Positions 53,572 to 63,045 of a DNA stretch of 64,000 nucleotides are shown here, piece by piece. This stretch comes from JBKECA01 sp047973435. GTDB taxonomy: Bacteria; Planctomycetota; Planctomycetia; Planctomycetales; Planctomycetaceae. Under the pieces are notes generated by a model. It worked only from the letters and a program-made list of their open reading frames with translations, was not told where the DNA came from and made no database searches. Positions within the stretch are counted from its first letter, which is position 1; each line of letters begins with the position of its first letter. The stretch covers positions 1 to 64,000 of the forward strand of contig JBKECA010000342.1 in NCBI GenBank assembly GCA_047973435.1, written 5' to 3'. Both the position numbers and the translations under genes were made by a program.

Positions 53572-55257
53572 TTAATCCGTCGCTGAGTCCAGCTGTTCAC
53601 TCGCGTTCGCTGGCGTGTGACGGCGGACGGAGCTGACCAGAGCCCCCACAAAAAACAGGCACAGTGCCGCCGCCAGCCAATGCAGTCCGCGCCACTGCAG
53701 CTCTGCGGCCAGCATTTGATAACTGGTCCACGCAGCTCGCAGCAGCAGGTACGACATATTGATGGCGGCAATTTTCAGGCCACCCGCAGACGGAAAGAAA
53801 AACCCGAATGCACCAGCAAGGCTCGCCAGCCAGACGGCATACTGGAAAACCTGCGAATCAGGCATGCCCCCCAGGCAATTCGAGATGCTGCCTGTTAGCA
53901 GGAGAGTCCAGCCAATGCCCCTCAGGAGCAAACGAGAGTCTCCCGTGACCAGCCAACTGGCAACCAGCAGCCACGAAGCGTAAAGACTGCTCATCCAGTG
54001 GATGGACGCAACGTCCCACCAGTGCCACCATCCCAGTTTGGCTGCCGCGGCGGCTCCGCTGAGCCCTGCCAGAATCTGCCAGCCGGCGGAGTTGTGTCGC
54101 CAGCCGAAGACCGCCGCCACCAGTCCACAAATCGCCAGCCATTCTGCCGACGGAGCGGACAGCGTTTGCGGTGAAATTGTGTGTGGACCAATCAGCAGTC
54201 CCAGCGAGAGAGCGGCCAGCAGCCAGCCCTCTGCTTCGACGTAGCCGCGCAGTCGGGAGACCAGTTGAAATCCGATGCAAATGACGACACTCCACCAGAC
54301 GGGCGAACCGAGCTGATCGGTGACCTCTTCCAGAAACCGTCTTGCGAGTTCGTCGCGCCCCGTTCCCACCAGGGCCAGCCCGATTCCAGCAAAAGGAATC
54401 AGGGCCGCAGCGGTCAGTCCCGGTTGCCAACGAGTCCGCCAGCTACCGGCGTGCAGCAGGATCCCCACCGCCAGACACAATGGCGACAGCATCCACCAGC
54501 CGAACAGGTTCGCCCCGGCTGCATCATCGGCAATGCGAACGTTTGCCACAGGGTCAAATGAGACCCCCAGCGCATGCTGCCGGAAGATGAGAATCAACCC
54601 CAGGAAGGAAAAGATGGACCACGGGTACAGCGGCCACGGGTAGGGATGCCGGGCGGGAAATAGCGCTTGCGGACCACGGTGCACTGCCGGGAGTAGCGTC
54701 AACAGCAGCAGCGAACCGAGCGGCAGAAACGCGGCAATCACCCAGCGCGTCACATGTTCCGTCGCCATCAAACTGACCGTGGCGCACACACCGGGGTACA
54801 ACACAATTTGCCCCCATAGCAGGTAGTATGGAATTCGATAGCTGGCCGGCAAATGCAGTGGAAGCCGACGCAGAAGCAACTCCGAGACGGCCGCAATCAA
54901 GCCGAGAATTCCAATCGCGGTCGCAATCCCGAGTACGGGAGACTGCACCAGCAGGACATCCACGCCCAGATCCAGTTCAATAAACAGCAGCAGGACCACC
55001 AGCAGAAGCGATCGAGCGTCAGCCCACTGGTTCCAGCGACGCACCAGCAACAGAACCGTGCTGACAACAACGGTCAGATACAACAGGATCAACACACAGC
55101 GCGGGACAATTTGCAATTGCCCCGGACCTCCACCGACGGCGTAATTGAGACTGTGAATAAAGCAGAAAGCGCTGATGAGATAGAACGGGTTCTGCGTCGT
55201 GAGACGGAACCCCCATTGCGGCCGGGGTATGGCGATCTCACGCTTGTCGAGCGACAT
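53572..55257 (-). CDS. large polytopic membrane protein of unknown function
   Basis: A 561-residue integral membrane protein with more than a dozen hydrophobic helices distributed over nearly the whole length (for example LILLYLTVVVSTVLLLV, LLLVVLLLFIELDLGVDVLL, AAFLPLGSLLLLTLLPAV, FLGLILIF, WLLAALSLGLLIG). Charged residues are few and lie in short loops. The ribosome site is GGAAGGGA, 7 bases before the ATG. No transport or enzyme motif was found. The size and helix density recall planctomycete-specific membrane proteins. A bidirectional hairpin terminator stands between its start and the HU gene. Confidence 0.75.
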   Translation of the reverse strand: MSLDKREIAIPRPQWGFRLTTQNPFYLISAFCFIHSLNYAVGGGPGQLQIVPRCVLILLYLTVVVSTVLLLVRRWNQWADARSLLLVVLLLFIELDLGVDVLLVQSPVLGIATAIGILGLIAAVSELLLRRLPLHLPASYRIPYYLLWGQIVLYPGVCATVSLMATEHVTRWVIAAFLPLGSLLLLTLLPAVHRGPQALFPARHPYPWPLYPWSIFSFLGLILIFRQHALGVSFDPVANVRIADDAAGANLFGWWMLSPLCLAVGILLHAGSWRTRWQPGLTAAALIPFAGIGLALVGTGRDELARRFLEEVTDQLGSPVWWSVVICIGFQLVSRLRGYVEAEGWLLAALSLGLLIGPHTISPQTLSAPSAEWLAICGLVAAVFGWRHNSAGWQILAGLSGAAAAAKLGWWHWWDVASIHWMSSLYASWLLVASWLVTGDSRLLLRGIGWTLLLTGSISNCLGGMPDSQVFQYAVWLASLAGAFGFFFPSAGGLKIAAINMSYLLLRAAWTSYQMLAAELQWRGLHWLAAALCLFFVGALVSSVRRHTPANASEQLDSATD

Positions 55258-55417
55258 TGACGCGTCCCTTCCAAACGAATGCGGGTCATCCGCCGGTCCA
55301 GAATAGCCGGCAGACTGATCGTATTACGTTTGATGTCGCGGTCGACGTTGGATTCAACCGGAGGAATCTGGTGAAGGATCAACGCGGTGGCTGGCAAATT
55401 GTTTCAGGGCGCAAGCA

Positions 55418-55446
55418 AAAACTCCCCGTGAGACACAGGGAGTTTT
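55418..55446 (-). terminator. intrinsic terminator after the HU gene
   Basis: AAAACTCCC and GGGAGTTTT form a perfect 9-bp stem with an 11-base loop, and T-runs border it on either strand. It lies about 60 bases past the end of the minus-strand HU gene, so it should terminate that transcript. It could also act in the opposite direction. Confidence 0.88.
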
Positions 55447-55504
55447 CGATGATCGCTGACGGACAACGGTCGGCCACGGTTGTCCCGTGGGCTGACCGCA
55501 GCAA

Positions 55505-55825
55505 CTAGATGGCGTCCTTCAACTTCTTGACAGCGGTCACGCGAACGGCGCGGCTGGCCGGCTTCGCGGGGGACATCTTCATTTCGCCGGTGAACGGGTT
55601 CTTCTTCATCCCAGCGGGCTGAGCTGGCTTTACACGCACTTTCAGCTTCACCAGCCCCGGCAGCGTGAACATGCCCGGTCCCTTCTTCGACAGCTGCCCG
55701 GCCACAACATCGGCCAGTGCATCCATCACGTTGCTGACTTCCTTCTTGCTCAGTCCGGCCTTCTCGGCGACGGCATTGAGCACTTCCGTCTTTGTCATCG
55801 CTTTTGCAGCAGCCTGCTTCGCCAT
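55505..55825 (-). CDS. HU-family DNA-binding protein
   Basis: A 106-residue histone-like protein with AAAGGGA 7 bases before the ATG at 55825. The dimerisation helices are MTKTEVLNAVAEKAGLSKKEVSNVMDALADVVAGQL, followed by the flat beta sheet (KKGPGMFTLPGLVKLKVRVKPAQPAGMKKNPFTGEMKM) whose arms wrap DNA. It has a short Ala/Lys-rich N-terminal extension (AKQAAAKA) and a basic tail, both common in planctomycete members. The proline at the arm tip is present in KPAQP. It is monocistronic and ends in a strong terminator. Confidence 0.93.
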   Translation of the reverse strand: MAKQAAAKAMTKTEVLNAVAEKAGLSKKEVSNVMDALADVVAGQLSKKGPGMFTLPGLVKLKVRVKPAQPAGMKKNPFTGEMKMSPAKPASRAVRVTAVKKLKDAI

Positions 55826-56019
55826 TGCGGTCCCTTTCTTCAATGTAGTTGTTCGCTGGAATCCCTGCCTGTGGGCGATAGTAGAACGGCGGTTTTTCCG
55901 GTTGTCAATTGCCCCGAACAATCCAATTCTTGAAAATTTCAGGGGAATTCGTGACTTCCGACGCCATCATTGAGGCCTCGACTCGTGTTCTCGTCGTCTC
56001 TCGGGGCTGGTAAACTTGC

Positions 56020-56997
56020 GTGATCCTTACTGGCAACTCAGGTCTCAACGCGGTGACGGCTCACACTCTTTCGCATCACGACAGCTCGACTCAGCCGCTA
56101 TTCTGGTCGCTGCTGCTGGCGACCGCCTACATGCTGGCGGAGGCGATCGGCGGATGGTGGACCGGTTCGCTGGCCCTGTGGGCGGACGCGGGGCACATGC
56201 TCTCCGACTCCGGCGGATTACTGCTGAGCCTGGGCGCCGCCTGGATGGCCAGACGCCCAGGTACACCGCAGCAAACCTTCGGCCTGCTACGAGTCGAGAT
56301 CCTGGCTGCGACGCTCAATGGCCTCCTGCTCGTCGCCGTCGCCGTGGGAATTGCCTGGGAAGCGTGGGAACGCTGGAGTGATCCGCAGGAGATTAAAGCG
56401 GGACCAATGGCTGCAATTGCCGCAGGTGGGCTGGTGGTCAACCTGCTGATGTTGCGACTGCTGCATGGCGGTCATCAGCACAACCTGAATGTGCGCGGGG
56501 CCTGGCTGCACGTCGTGGGGGACACACTCGGCAGCGTGGCCGTAATGGCTGCAGCGGCCGCCATCCCGTTTGGATGGATCTGGATGGACCCGCTGGTGTC
56601 GGTACTGATCTCTCTGCTGGTGATCGTCTCGTCCTGGCGTTTGCTCCGGGAAGCGGTCGGCGTGCTGATGGAACACTCACCATTGTCGGTGAATGTGGAA
56701 GATGTCCGCCAGGCCCTACTGGACCAACCCGCGGTTGCCGGCGTCCATTGTCTGCATGTCTGGAGCATCGCCAGCGGATTTCATTCCATCTCGGCACACG
56801 TCGTGTTGCAACCTGGGACCGTTGGCTGCCAGCACCTCGAATTGTTACGTGGCAGTCTGCAGCAGCGGTTTGAGGTTGAGCACGTCACGTTGCAGCTCGA
56901 ACCGGCCGAGTTCACAGGATGCGAAGAGTCCAGCTGCCAACAGAAAAGGATTGCCGACCCGGCTCATCACGGCTGCGGACAGGATCACCACCATTAA
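56020..56997 (+). CDS. cation diffusion facilitator (zinc exporter type)
   Basis: A 325-residue, six-helix CDF transporter that exports Zn2+ (possibly Cd2+ or Co2+) in exchange for protons. The metal site H-x3-D occurs in helix II (DAGHMLSDS; H59, D63) and again in helix V (HVVGDTLGS; H164, D168), the HD-HD pattern of zinc transporters. A cytoplasmic ferredoxin-like domain follows, and the tail is Cys/His-rich (CEESSCQQKR, HHGCGQDHHH), likely a metal sensor. The start is a GTG at 56020 or 56053; neither has a convincing ribosome site. No metal regulator is next to it. Confidence 0.92.
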   Translation: MILTGNSGLNAVTAHTLSHHDSSTQPLFWSLLLATAYMLAEAIGGWWTGSLALWADAGHMLSDSGGLLLSLGAAWMARRPGTPQQTFGLLRVEILAATLNGLLLVAVAVGIAWEAWERWSDPQEIKAGPMAAIAAGGLVVNLLMLRLLHGGHQHNLNVRGAWLHVVGDTLGSVAVMAAAAAIPFGWIWMDPLVSVLISLLVIVSSWRLLREAVGVLMEHSPLSVNVEDVRQALLDQPAVAGVHCLHVWSIASGFHSISAHVVLQPGTVGCQHLELLRGSLQQRFEVEHVTLQLEPAEFTGCEESSCQQKRIADPAHHGCGQDHHH

Positions 56998-57027
56998 TGT
57001 GTCCGATCCCGTCGCGAAGCGATCCCG

Positions 57028-57264
57028 CTATTGCTGGAACGCCGTGTCGTCGAACGGGTTCCGCAGGATCTCACGGTCCTGCGTGCTGGATCGGCCCTTC
57101 AGCCACGCTTCGATATTCGGAATGACTGCGGAGTCCTGGGGCAAACCGGCGGATGGAGAAATAGTCACTCTCCGCAGTTCGTCCGAGCTGCTCGCCGAGA
57201 GATTGAGGCTTGCATCCCCCTCGTGTGAAGGAGCGGGTTGTTTTTTCTGGAACGGATTAAACAT
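57028..57264 (-). CDS. small protein of unknown function
   Basis: A 78-residue polar protein with GGGAGAGGA about 8 bases before the ATG, a better ribosome site than many neighbours have. It starts MFNPFQKKQPAPSHEGDASLN, has a Ser/Ala-rich middle and ends in DREILRNPFDDTAFQQ. There is no signal peptide, membrane helix or Cys. I do not recognise it. It converges on the CDF gene, 30 bases away, and is divergent from the PSCyt gene. Confidence 0.5.
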   Translation of the reverse strand: MFNPFQKKQPAPSHEGDASLNLSASSSDELRRVTISPSAGLPQDSAVIPNIEAWLKGRSSTQDREILRNPFDDTAFQQ

Positions 57265-57437
57265 AGTTCAGGTCCTCTCCCAACTGGCTGATCCGAATCG
57301 AATCGACTGTGCTGCGCGGCAACTATGCCGCTATACTTGATTCAGTGGATGTTGATCGGTGTTTTGGCGACCGCTCCCACCTGCTGACTCGCCCTCCCAA
57401 TTGGCATTAATTCTCACCTGCCTGCGCGTGAATTTCA

Positions 57438-60400
57438 ATGCAAATCGCTCCACAACTCGGACAAACATTGCGGTCCTGGTTCGTCATCGTAATGGGGGTC
57501 TTGACTGGACCAGCCGGGCTGCGTGCTGCAGAACCAGATCCGGCCCAACCGGAGATTCCGGTGGAACAAGTCAAGTTTTTCGAGCAGCATGTCCGGCCGC
57601 TGCTGGTGAAAAAGTGTTTCAAGTGTCATGGCGAAGAGAAGCAAAGCGGCAACCTGCGGGTCGACTCTCGCGGAGGACTGCTGGCCGGGGGCGACTCGGG
57701 GCCTTCCATCGAACTCGGTCAGCCGGACGAGAGCCTGCTGATGGAGGCGGTTCGCTACGAGTCCTACGAAATGCCGCCGGATGGCAAGTTGTCCGACGAA
57801 CAGATTGACGTTCTGGCCAAGTGGGTTTCAATCGGAGCTCCCTGGCCCGGCGACGATGGGACTGCTCCGGTTCGCCACTTGCAATCCAAAATTACGGACG
57901 AGGATCGAGAGTATTGGTGCTTCCAGCCGCTGCGTCATTCAGCCCCCCCCGTTGCGGCGGCCGACCATTGGAGCCGCACACCCATCGACCGGTTCATTTG
58001 GGCACAGCTCTGCGACGCCCAGCTGTCTCCGCAGCCGGAAGCGGATCGTCTGACGCTGATCCGCCGCGCGACCGAGCTGGTGACCGGCCTTCCTCCGTCG
58101 CTCGCCGAAGTCGACGCATTCCTGTCCGACGATGCGCCACAGGCTTACGAACAACTGATCGACCGGCTGCTGGAATCTCCGCGCCGTGGTGAACACCTGG
58201 CTCGCTTCTGGCTCGATCTCGTCCGGTATGCAGAGTCGGACGGATATCGCGCCGACAGCTTTCGCCCCACGGCGTGGCGCTACCGCGACTACGTGATCGA
58301 CGCTTTCAACAGCGACAAGCCCTACGATCAGTTCGTCAGCGAGCAGCTGGCCGGCGATGAATTGGATCCCGGCAACCCCGCGGCCCTCGCGGCAACCGGC
58401 TTCTTCCGTCATGGCATTTACGAATACAACCAGCGTGATGCAGAGACGCAATGGAAGACCATGCAGGAGGACATTACCGACACAACCGCTGATACGTTCT
58501 TGGCGCTCGGGATGGGCTGTGCGAAGTGTCACGACCACAAGTTTGATCCCATCCTGCAGTCGGACTATTACCAGCTGCAGGCGTTCTTCTCGAACATCGG
58601 CCCGCGCGATCAGGTCCCCCTGGCCACGCCTGAGGAGATCGCTAGTCACCGTGAACAGCAAGCGCATTGGGAAACCGCGACGGCGGAGATTCGAGATGAG
58701 CTGCGTGCAATGGAGCAGCCGAAGCTCGACAGCATGGCCGCCGGGGCGGTCAAGATGTTCGTCCCCGAGTTACAGGCCATTTGGCACAAACCCGATGAAG
58801 ACCGGACCGCCTACGAGCGACAGATCGCGTGGCTGATCGACGAACAGGTCCGCAGTGCGCAGGCGAGGCTGGACGACAAGTTCAAAGAGGAAGCCAAGGT
58901 ACAACGTGATGCGCTGCTGGCGAGGTTGAAGGAGTTTGACAACATCAAACCCCAGCCGCTGCCGGTTGGACGGACGATTACGGACATTGCCGACACCCCC
59001 ACCCCGCTGCTCATTCCCGGCAAGAGCCGGCTGGGAGAGATGGTGCCTGCCTTTCTGGCGGTCCTCGACGAGCCGCCGCCCGTCATCGAGCCACCCCCCG
59101 CAGCGCCCCACTCCAGCGGTCGCCGCGCCGCGCTGGCTCGCTGGATGACTCGTCCCGAGCACCCCCTCACCAGCCGGGTGATGGTCAACCGAATCTGGCA
59201 GCAATGCTTTGGCACAGGACTTGTCGCCACCCCGAGCGACTTCGGTCGCCTGGGAGAATGCCCGTCTCATCCCGAACTGCTCGACTGGCTGGCGACGGAA
59301 TTTGTCTCGCACGGTTGGAGTATTAAGTGGTTGCAGAAACAGATTCTGCTGTCGGCCGCATTCCGACAGGCCAGTCTGCCGATCGCGGGAGACACCGCGT
59401 CGCCCCCGTCCGGCAGCTTTGCCGCGGCATTCATGAGTGATCCGGGCAATCGTCTGCTGTGGCACTTCCCGACGCGACGTCTGGCTGCCGAGCAGATTCG
59501 CGATGCCATGCTGTCCGCCTCCGGAGAACTCGATCTGACCGCAGGCGGAGCTGGCTCTGACTACAATTCGCATCGCCGCTCGGTGTACGTCAAAGTTCTG
59601 CGAAACAGCCATGAAGACCTGCTGGACGTCTTCGACTTCCCGGATCGAATTACCTCCTCCGGTGAACGGAACGTCACAACCACACCGACGCAGCAACTGC
59701 TGATGATTAACAGTGACTTCACCGTGCAGCGGGCATCCGCCTTGGCGCGGCGCGTGTCGAAAGAAGTCGCCGGAGGTGATGATTCGCGGATCCGACAGGC
59801 CTACCGATTGACGCTGGGGCGCGACCCCGGAGAGAAGGAATTGCTCCGTGCCGCGGAGTTTCTGCAAAAACGCCGAGACGCTGACGGGACGTCTCCAGCC
59901 AGTCTTGTCACACGGTCAATGCTGCTGACGGGATCGCCTGCGGCCGCTATTGCCGACGCTGCGGATCGCCCGCCATTGGTGGCCTCCAACTCGGCCCAAC
60001 TGCGGCAGGGAGACTTCACCTTTGAAGGGACCGTGCTGCTGAGCAATCTGTATCCGGACGCGACCGTCCGCACGATCATTTCCAAGTGGAACGCCGACAC
60101 CCGCCATCCCGGCTGGGCACTCGGCGTCACCAGTGAGAAGTCCCGATACAAGCCACGTAACTTGATCCTGCAACTGGTCGGCAAAGCCACAGACGGGGCA
60201 ACTCACTACGAAGTGATTCCCTCCGATATTCATCTGGAGTTGAACCGCCCGTACTACATTGCCTGCCGGGTCAAGCTGGACGACACTTCGCCAGCTGGGG
60301 TCACATTCATTGTGCGCGATCTGGTGAATCCCAAATCGGAAGTCCGAACAGCCAATGTCGGTCATCAGGTTGTAACTGGGATCGACAACGACCACCCGAT

Positions 60401-60722
60401 CATTCTGGGCGGCCGCGCCAACAACGCCCGTCATCGCTGGGATGGTCTGCTGGATGATGTCCGGCTGACCGCGAGTGCCATGTCGCCGACTGCGATTCTG
60501 GCCGACGTCATGCGTCCTGTCTCTGCCAACGAGCTGTCAACCACCGGAGACATCGTCGGCCAATGGTCATTCAACTCGACCTCGGACCGTGGACAGGATC
60601 AATCCCGACAGGGACATTCGCTGACTTTGCTCGGCGAGAGCCCGAACGGCAGGGCGGATCAGCCGCTGGTAGACTTCTGCCACGTGCTGCTCAACTCCAA
60701 TGAGTTTCTGTACCTTGACTGA
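57438..60722 (+). CDS. planctomycete cytochrome c protein with C-terminal LamG-like domain
   Basis: A 1094-residue secreted protein of the PSCyt1-DUF1549-DUF1553 class. A signal sequence (FVIVMGVLTGPAGLRA) is followed by the PSCyt1 haem motif CFKCH (C60, C63, H64) and MPPDGKLSDEQIDVLAKWV. DUF1549 contains the second CAKCHDHKFDPI. DUF1553 includes SRVMVNRIWQQCFGTGLVATP and QLLMINSDFTVQRASALA. A concanavalin/LamG-like domain occupies about residues 857-1014 (FTFEGTVLLSNLY.., WDGLLDDVRLTASAM), which probably binds a glycan. Unlike the 4630 locus it has no DUF1501 gene next to it. The start has no ribosome site. Confidence 0.92.
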   Translation: MQIAPQLGQTLRSWFVIVMGVLTGPAGLRAAEPDPAQPEIPVEQVKFFEQHVRPLLVKKCFKCHGEEKQSGNLRVDSRGGLLAGGDSGPSIELGQPDESLLMEAVRYESYEMPPDGKLSDEQIDVLAKWVSIGAPWPGDDGTAPVRHLQSKITDEDREYWCFQPLRHSAPPVAAADHWSRTPIDRFIWAQLCDAQLSPQPEADRLTLIRRATELVTGLPPSLAEVDAFLSDDAPQAYEQLIDRLLESPRRGEHLARFWLDLVRYAESDGYRADSFRPTAWRYRDYVIDAFNSDKPYDQFVSEQLAGDELDPGNPAALAATGFFRHGIYEYNQRDAETQWKTMQEDITDTTADTFLALGMGCAKCHDHKFDPILQSDYYQLQAFFSNIGPRDQVPLATPEEIASHREQQAHWETATAEIRDELRAMEQPKLDSMAAGAVKMFVPELQAIWHKPDEDRTAYERQIAWLIDEQVRSAQARLDDKFKEEAKVQRDALLARLKEFDNIKPQPLPVGRTITDIADTPTPLLIPGKSRLGEMVPAFLAVLDEPPPVIEPPPAAPHSSGRRAALARWMTRPEHPLTSRVMVNRIWQQCFGTGLVATPSDFGRLGECPSHPELLDWLATEFVSHGWSIKWLQKQILLSAAFRQASLPIAGDTASPPSGSFAAAFMSDPGNRLLWHFPTRRLAAEQIRDAMLSASGELDLTAGGAGSDYNSHRRSVYVKVLRNSHEDLLDVFDFPDRITSSGERNVTTTPTQQLLMINSDFTVQRASALARRVSKEVAGGDDSRIRQAYRLTLGRDPGEKELLRAAEFLQKRRDADGTSPASLVTRSMLLTGSPAAAIADAADRPPLVASNSAQLRQGDFTFEGTVLLSNLYPDATVRTIISKWNADTRHPGWALGVTSEKSRYKPRNLILQLVGKATDGATHYEVIPSDIHLELNRPYYIACRVKLDDTSPAGVTFIVRDLVNPKSEVRTANVGHQVVTGIDNDHPIILGGRANNARHRWDGLLDDVRLTASAMSPTAILADVMRPVSANELSTTGDIVGQWSFNSTSDRGQDQSRQGHSLTLLGESPNGRADQPLVDFCHVLLNSNEFLYLD

Positions 60723-60939
60723 GCGGCGAATCCCGTGGGGGCCGGATGCGTCTGGAAGCCGACATGGTCAGGCTGCCCTACGCGACGTCGTGCGACGTCG
60801 CGCGCCCGGTTACTCCGGTTCGGGAAGCCGAATCGGCGGGGTTGCTGCTGGGTAGCCCACAGGCTACAAGCGCGCTGGATTGCGTTCTCAATGTCCCCCG
60901 CCTGCGCGGCAGCGACTCTATCGATCAGGAGTGACGACC
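60723..60939. other. spacer with a small dyad ahead of mdh
   Basis: The bases 60782-60801 read GCGACGTC, a 4-base spacer, then GACGTCGC: an 8-bp inverted repeat on either side of GTGC. It may be an operator for mdh or only a chance G+C-rich dyad. No gene is evident. Confidence 0.4.
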
Positions 60940-61926
60940 ATGAAAGCCCCCATTCGCGTTGCAGTCACCGGTGCCGCCGGCAACATCGGCTATGCCCTCA
61001 TCTTCCGCATCGCCAGTGGCGAGGTTTTCGGGGCGGACCAGCCGGTCATTCTGCATCTGGTCGAGGTCCCGCCCGTACTCAAGGCACTCGATGGCGTCGA
61101 GATGGAACTCGATGACTGCGCTTTCCCCACGCTCACCGGTGTCGTTAAAGCGGACAGCGATCATCTCGAAGATGGCTTCGCCAACTGCAATTGGGTTGTC
61201 TGCGTCGGCAGCATCCCCCGCAAGCAGGGGATGGAGCGGGGCGACCTGATCCGTGTTAACGGGCCGATTTTCATCAACACCGGCAAGGCAATTCAGTCCG
61301 CGGCGGCGAAGGATGTCCGCGTGGTCGTCGTCGGTAATCCGTGCAACACCAATTGCCTGATCGCGATGGCCAACGCTCCAGACGTTCCGCGGGACCGCTG
61401 GTTCGCCATGACGATGCTCGATCAGAACCGCGCTGCGTCGCAACTGGCCCACAAGTCCGGCCAACCGGTCTCCAGCGTCAAGAACATCGCCATCTGGGGG
61501 AACCATTCGGCGACCCAGTATCCCGACTTCTACCATGCCACCATCAACGGCAAGCCTGCCGTCGACGTGATCGGCGACGAAGCGTGGCTGAAGGGGGACT
61601 TCATCAGTACTGTACAGAAGCGCGGGGCCAAGGTTATCGAGGCCCGAGGCGCCTCGAGCGCGGCCAGCGCCGCCAATGCCGCGCTCGATACCATCAAAGG
61701 GATCGTCCGTCCGACACCCAAGGACAGCTGCTTCAGCGCCGCCGTCTGCAGCGACGGCAGCTACGGGGTGGACGAGGGGCTGATCTTCGGCTTCCCACTC
61801 AAAAGCGATGGCAAGACCTGGAAAATGGTCGAAGGAGTCGAGCACAACGCCTTCGCCCAGGAGAAAGTCAAAGCCACGCTCGACGAACTCCGCAGCGAGC
61901 GAGATACGATCAAAGACCTGCTGTAA
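60940..61926 (+). CDS. mdh: malate dehydrogenase, cytosolic (type I) family
   Basis: A 328-residue enzyme that interconverts malate and oxaloacetate with NAD(H). It opens with VAVTGAAGNIGYALIFRIASG and has ELDDCAFPTL, GSIPRKQGMERGDLIRVNG (with the substrate-binding Arg), VVVVGNPCNTNCLIAM, LDQNRAASQLA and IWGNHSATQYPDF (the catalytic His). These match the long-loop cytosolic/plant type of MDH rather than the LDH-like bacterial type. AGGAG lies 9 bases before the ATG at 60940, which also gives the family N terminus. It is monocistronic. Confidence 0.96.
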   Translation: MKAPIRVAVTGAAGNIGYALIFRIASGEVFGADQPVILHLVEVPPVLKALDGVEMELDDCAFPTLTGVVKADSDHLEDGFANCNWVVCVGSIPRKQGMERGDLIRVNGPIFINTGKAIQSAAAKDVRVVVVGNPCNTNCLIAMANAPDVPRDRWFAMTMLDQNRAASQLAHKSGQPVSSVKNIAIWGNHSATQYPDFYHATINGKPAVDVIGDEAWLKGDFISTVQKRGAKVIEARGASSAASAANAALDTIKGIVRPTPKDSCFSAAVCSDGSYGVDEGLIFGFPLKSDGKTWKMVEGVEHNAFAQEKVKATLDELRSERDTIKDLL

Positions 61927-62094
61927 GCCAGACCGGAACGCGCCGGCGGCGGTCGTCAGTTGCAGCGCCTGATCCGGGGACGTTCAGCAGTGGACGACGG
62001 TCGCTGCAACAGGCCAACCGCCGTCCAGCGAGGAGACGCTGAGGCCCGCAATCGCCATTGCGGCGGTTGAGGGTCGGCGTATCGAGGAACACCG

Positions 62095-62181
62095 TTATAC
62101 CGCACGCGGCCAATGTTGATACGGCCTGCCTCGCGGGGCTTAAACGTCGGAATCATTTCACTCGCTGCCGCGGGTAGTATA
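62095..62181 (-). repeat. 85-bp intergenic repeat, copy F
   Basis: On the minus strand it has both TA-ended termini: TATACTACCCGCGGC on the left and CCGCGTGCGGTATA on the right. The inner hairpin is GCCCCGCGAGGC as in copy C, with TTTAAG in place of GTTAAAG around it. It is one of the two best-preserved copies with both ends present. Confidence 0.85.
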
Positions 62182-62681
62182 GGACGCAGGCAGCCTTCCC
62201 CTGTGATCGACCGGGACTGCCCGTATGCTCCCTGACGAATGCGTCGGTCGTGGAAGGTATCAGGATTGGGTTGGCCAGCTGGTCGATTCATTGATGCGCC
62301 CGGACGTCATGGTGCCGCGTCACTCGCCGCGACGACGACCGGGTTACCTTGTCGGTCGAAGCCCGGAGACTCCACACTGCGATGGGTGGCCGTAGTATGG
62401 ATCACTCGATCGCCAGGCAACCGGGCCGGCGGTTCAGACGCTTTCATCATCGACCGTCAGGAGCATTGAGCGAGCACCAGACAAACGCCCCACGCCAAAC
62501 CGCCAATGATCGCCGTGGGGTTCAACAAAAGAAGAATCTCCGGATTCTGCCCGCACGTCAGATTGAAGATCGCTCCTTCCGCCGCGCCATCCGCCGCCAG
62601 CCCGTAGCGGAAATTGGGCTGTGCAGGTCAACGATGTTCACCGACCTCTTTTCCCACGGTCTCATTCGCTGTGAACCGCTT

Positions 62682-62793
62682 CTACTGCCGGCGGCAGCGA
62701 GTGAGTGGCAGTCCGAGAAGCAATCCGAAAAGGTGACGTTCAAAGCCCCGCGAGGCAGAACGTATCCGCATTGGCCACATGCGGTACCGATCG
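62682..62793 (+). repeat. 85-bp intergenic repeat, copy G, with 22 extra bases
   Basis: The left end (CTGCCGGCGGCAGCGAGTGAG) and the right part (AAAGCCCCGCGAGGC, CGTATCCGCATTGGCC, ATGCGGTA) match the family. Between them this copy carries about 22 extra bases at the place where the other copies have GATGATCCGGACGTT. It shows that the middle of the element tolerates insertion. Confidence 0.8.
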
Positions 62794-63022
62794 ACATCCC
62801 ATTCCCGTCCGCATGGCGATCGACTGCAACGCTGGAGTTTGAGGCGGGCGACGGGTAGTCTGCTCCCACATTTGGCGATGGTGGGAGTTGACCAGCGTGC
62901 GGCATGCCGGTTGCCAATTGTGCTGTACGATGATGGCAAGTAGCCCGATTCGCAGGGATTTCGGCCCCTTTCAGGCCGAGGGCGACGCTGGGGTTGCACA
63001 GGATGCGTGCAGGCTTGCCATA

Positions 63023-63045
63023 ACGACAAGCACGGTGCTTGTCGT
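63023..63045. other. 23-bp near-perfect palindrome ahead of glnII
   Basis: ACGACAAGCAC, one G, then GTGCTTGTCGT: 11-bp arms with a single central base. It lies about 197 bases before the glutamine synthetase start. It could be an operator for a dimeric regulator, or a leftover of a mobile element. No T-run follows. Confidence 0.6.
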
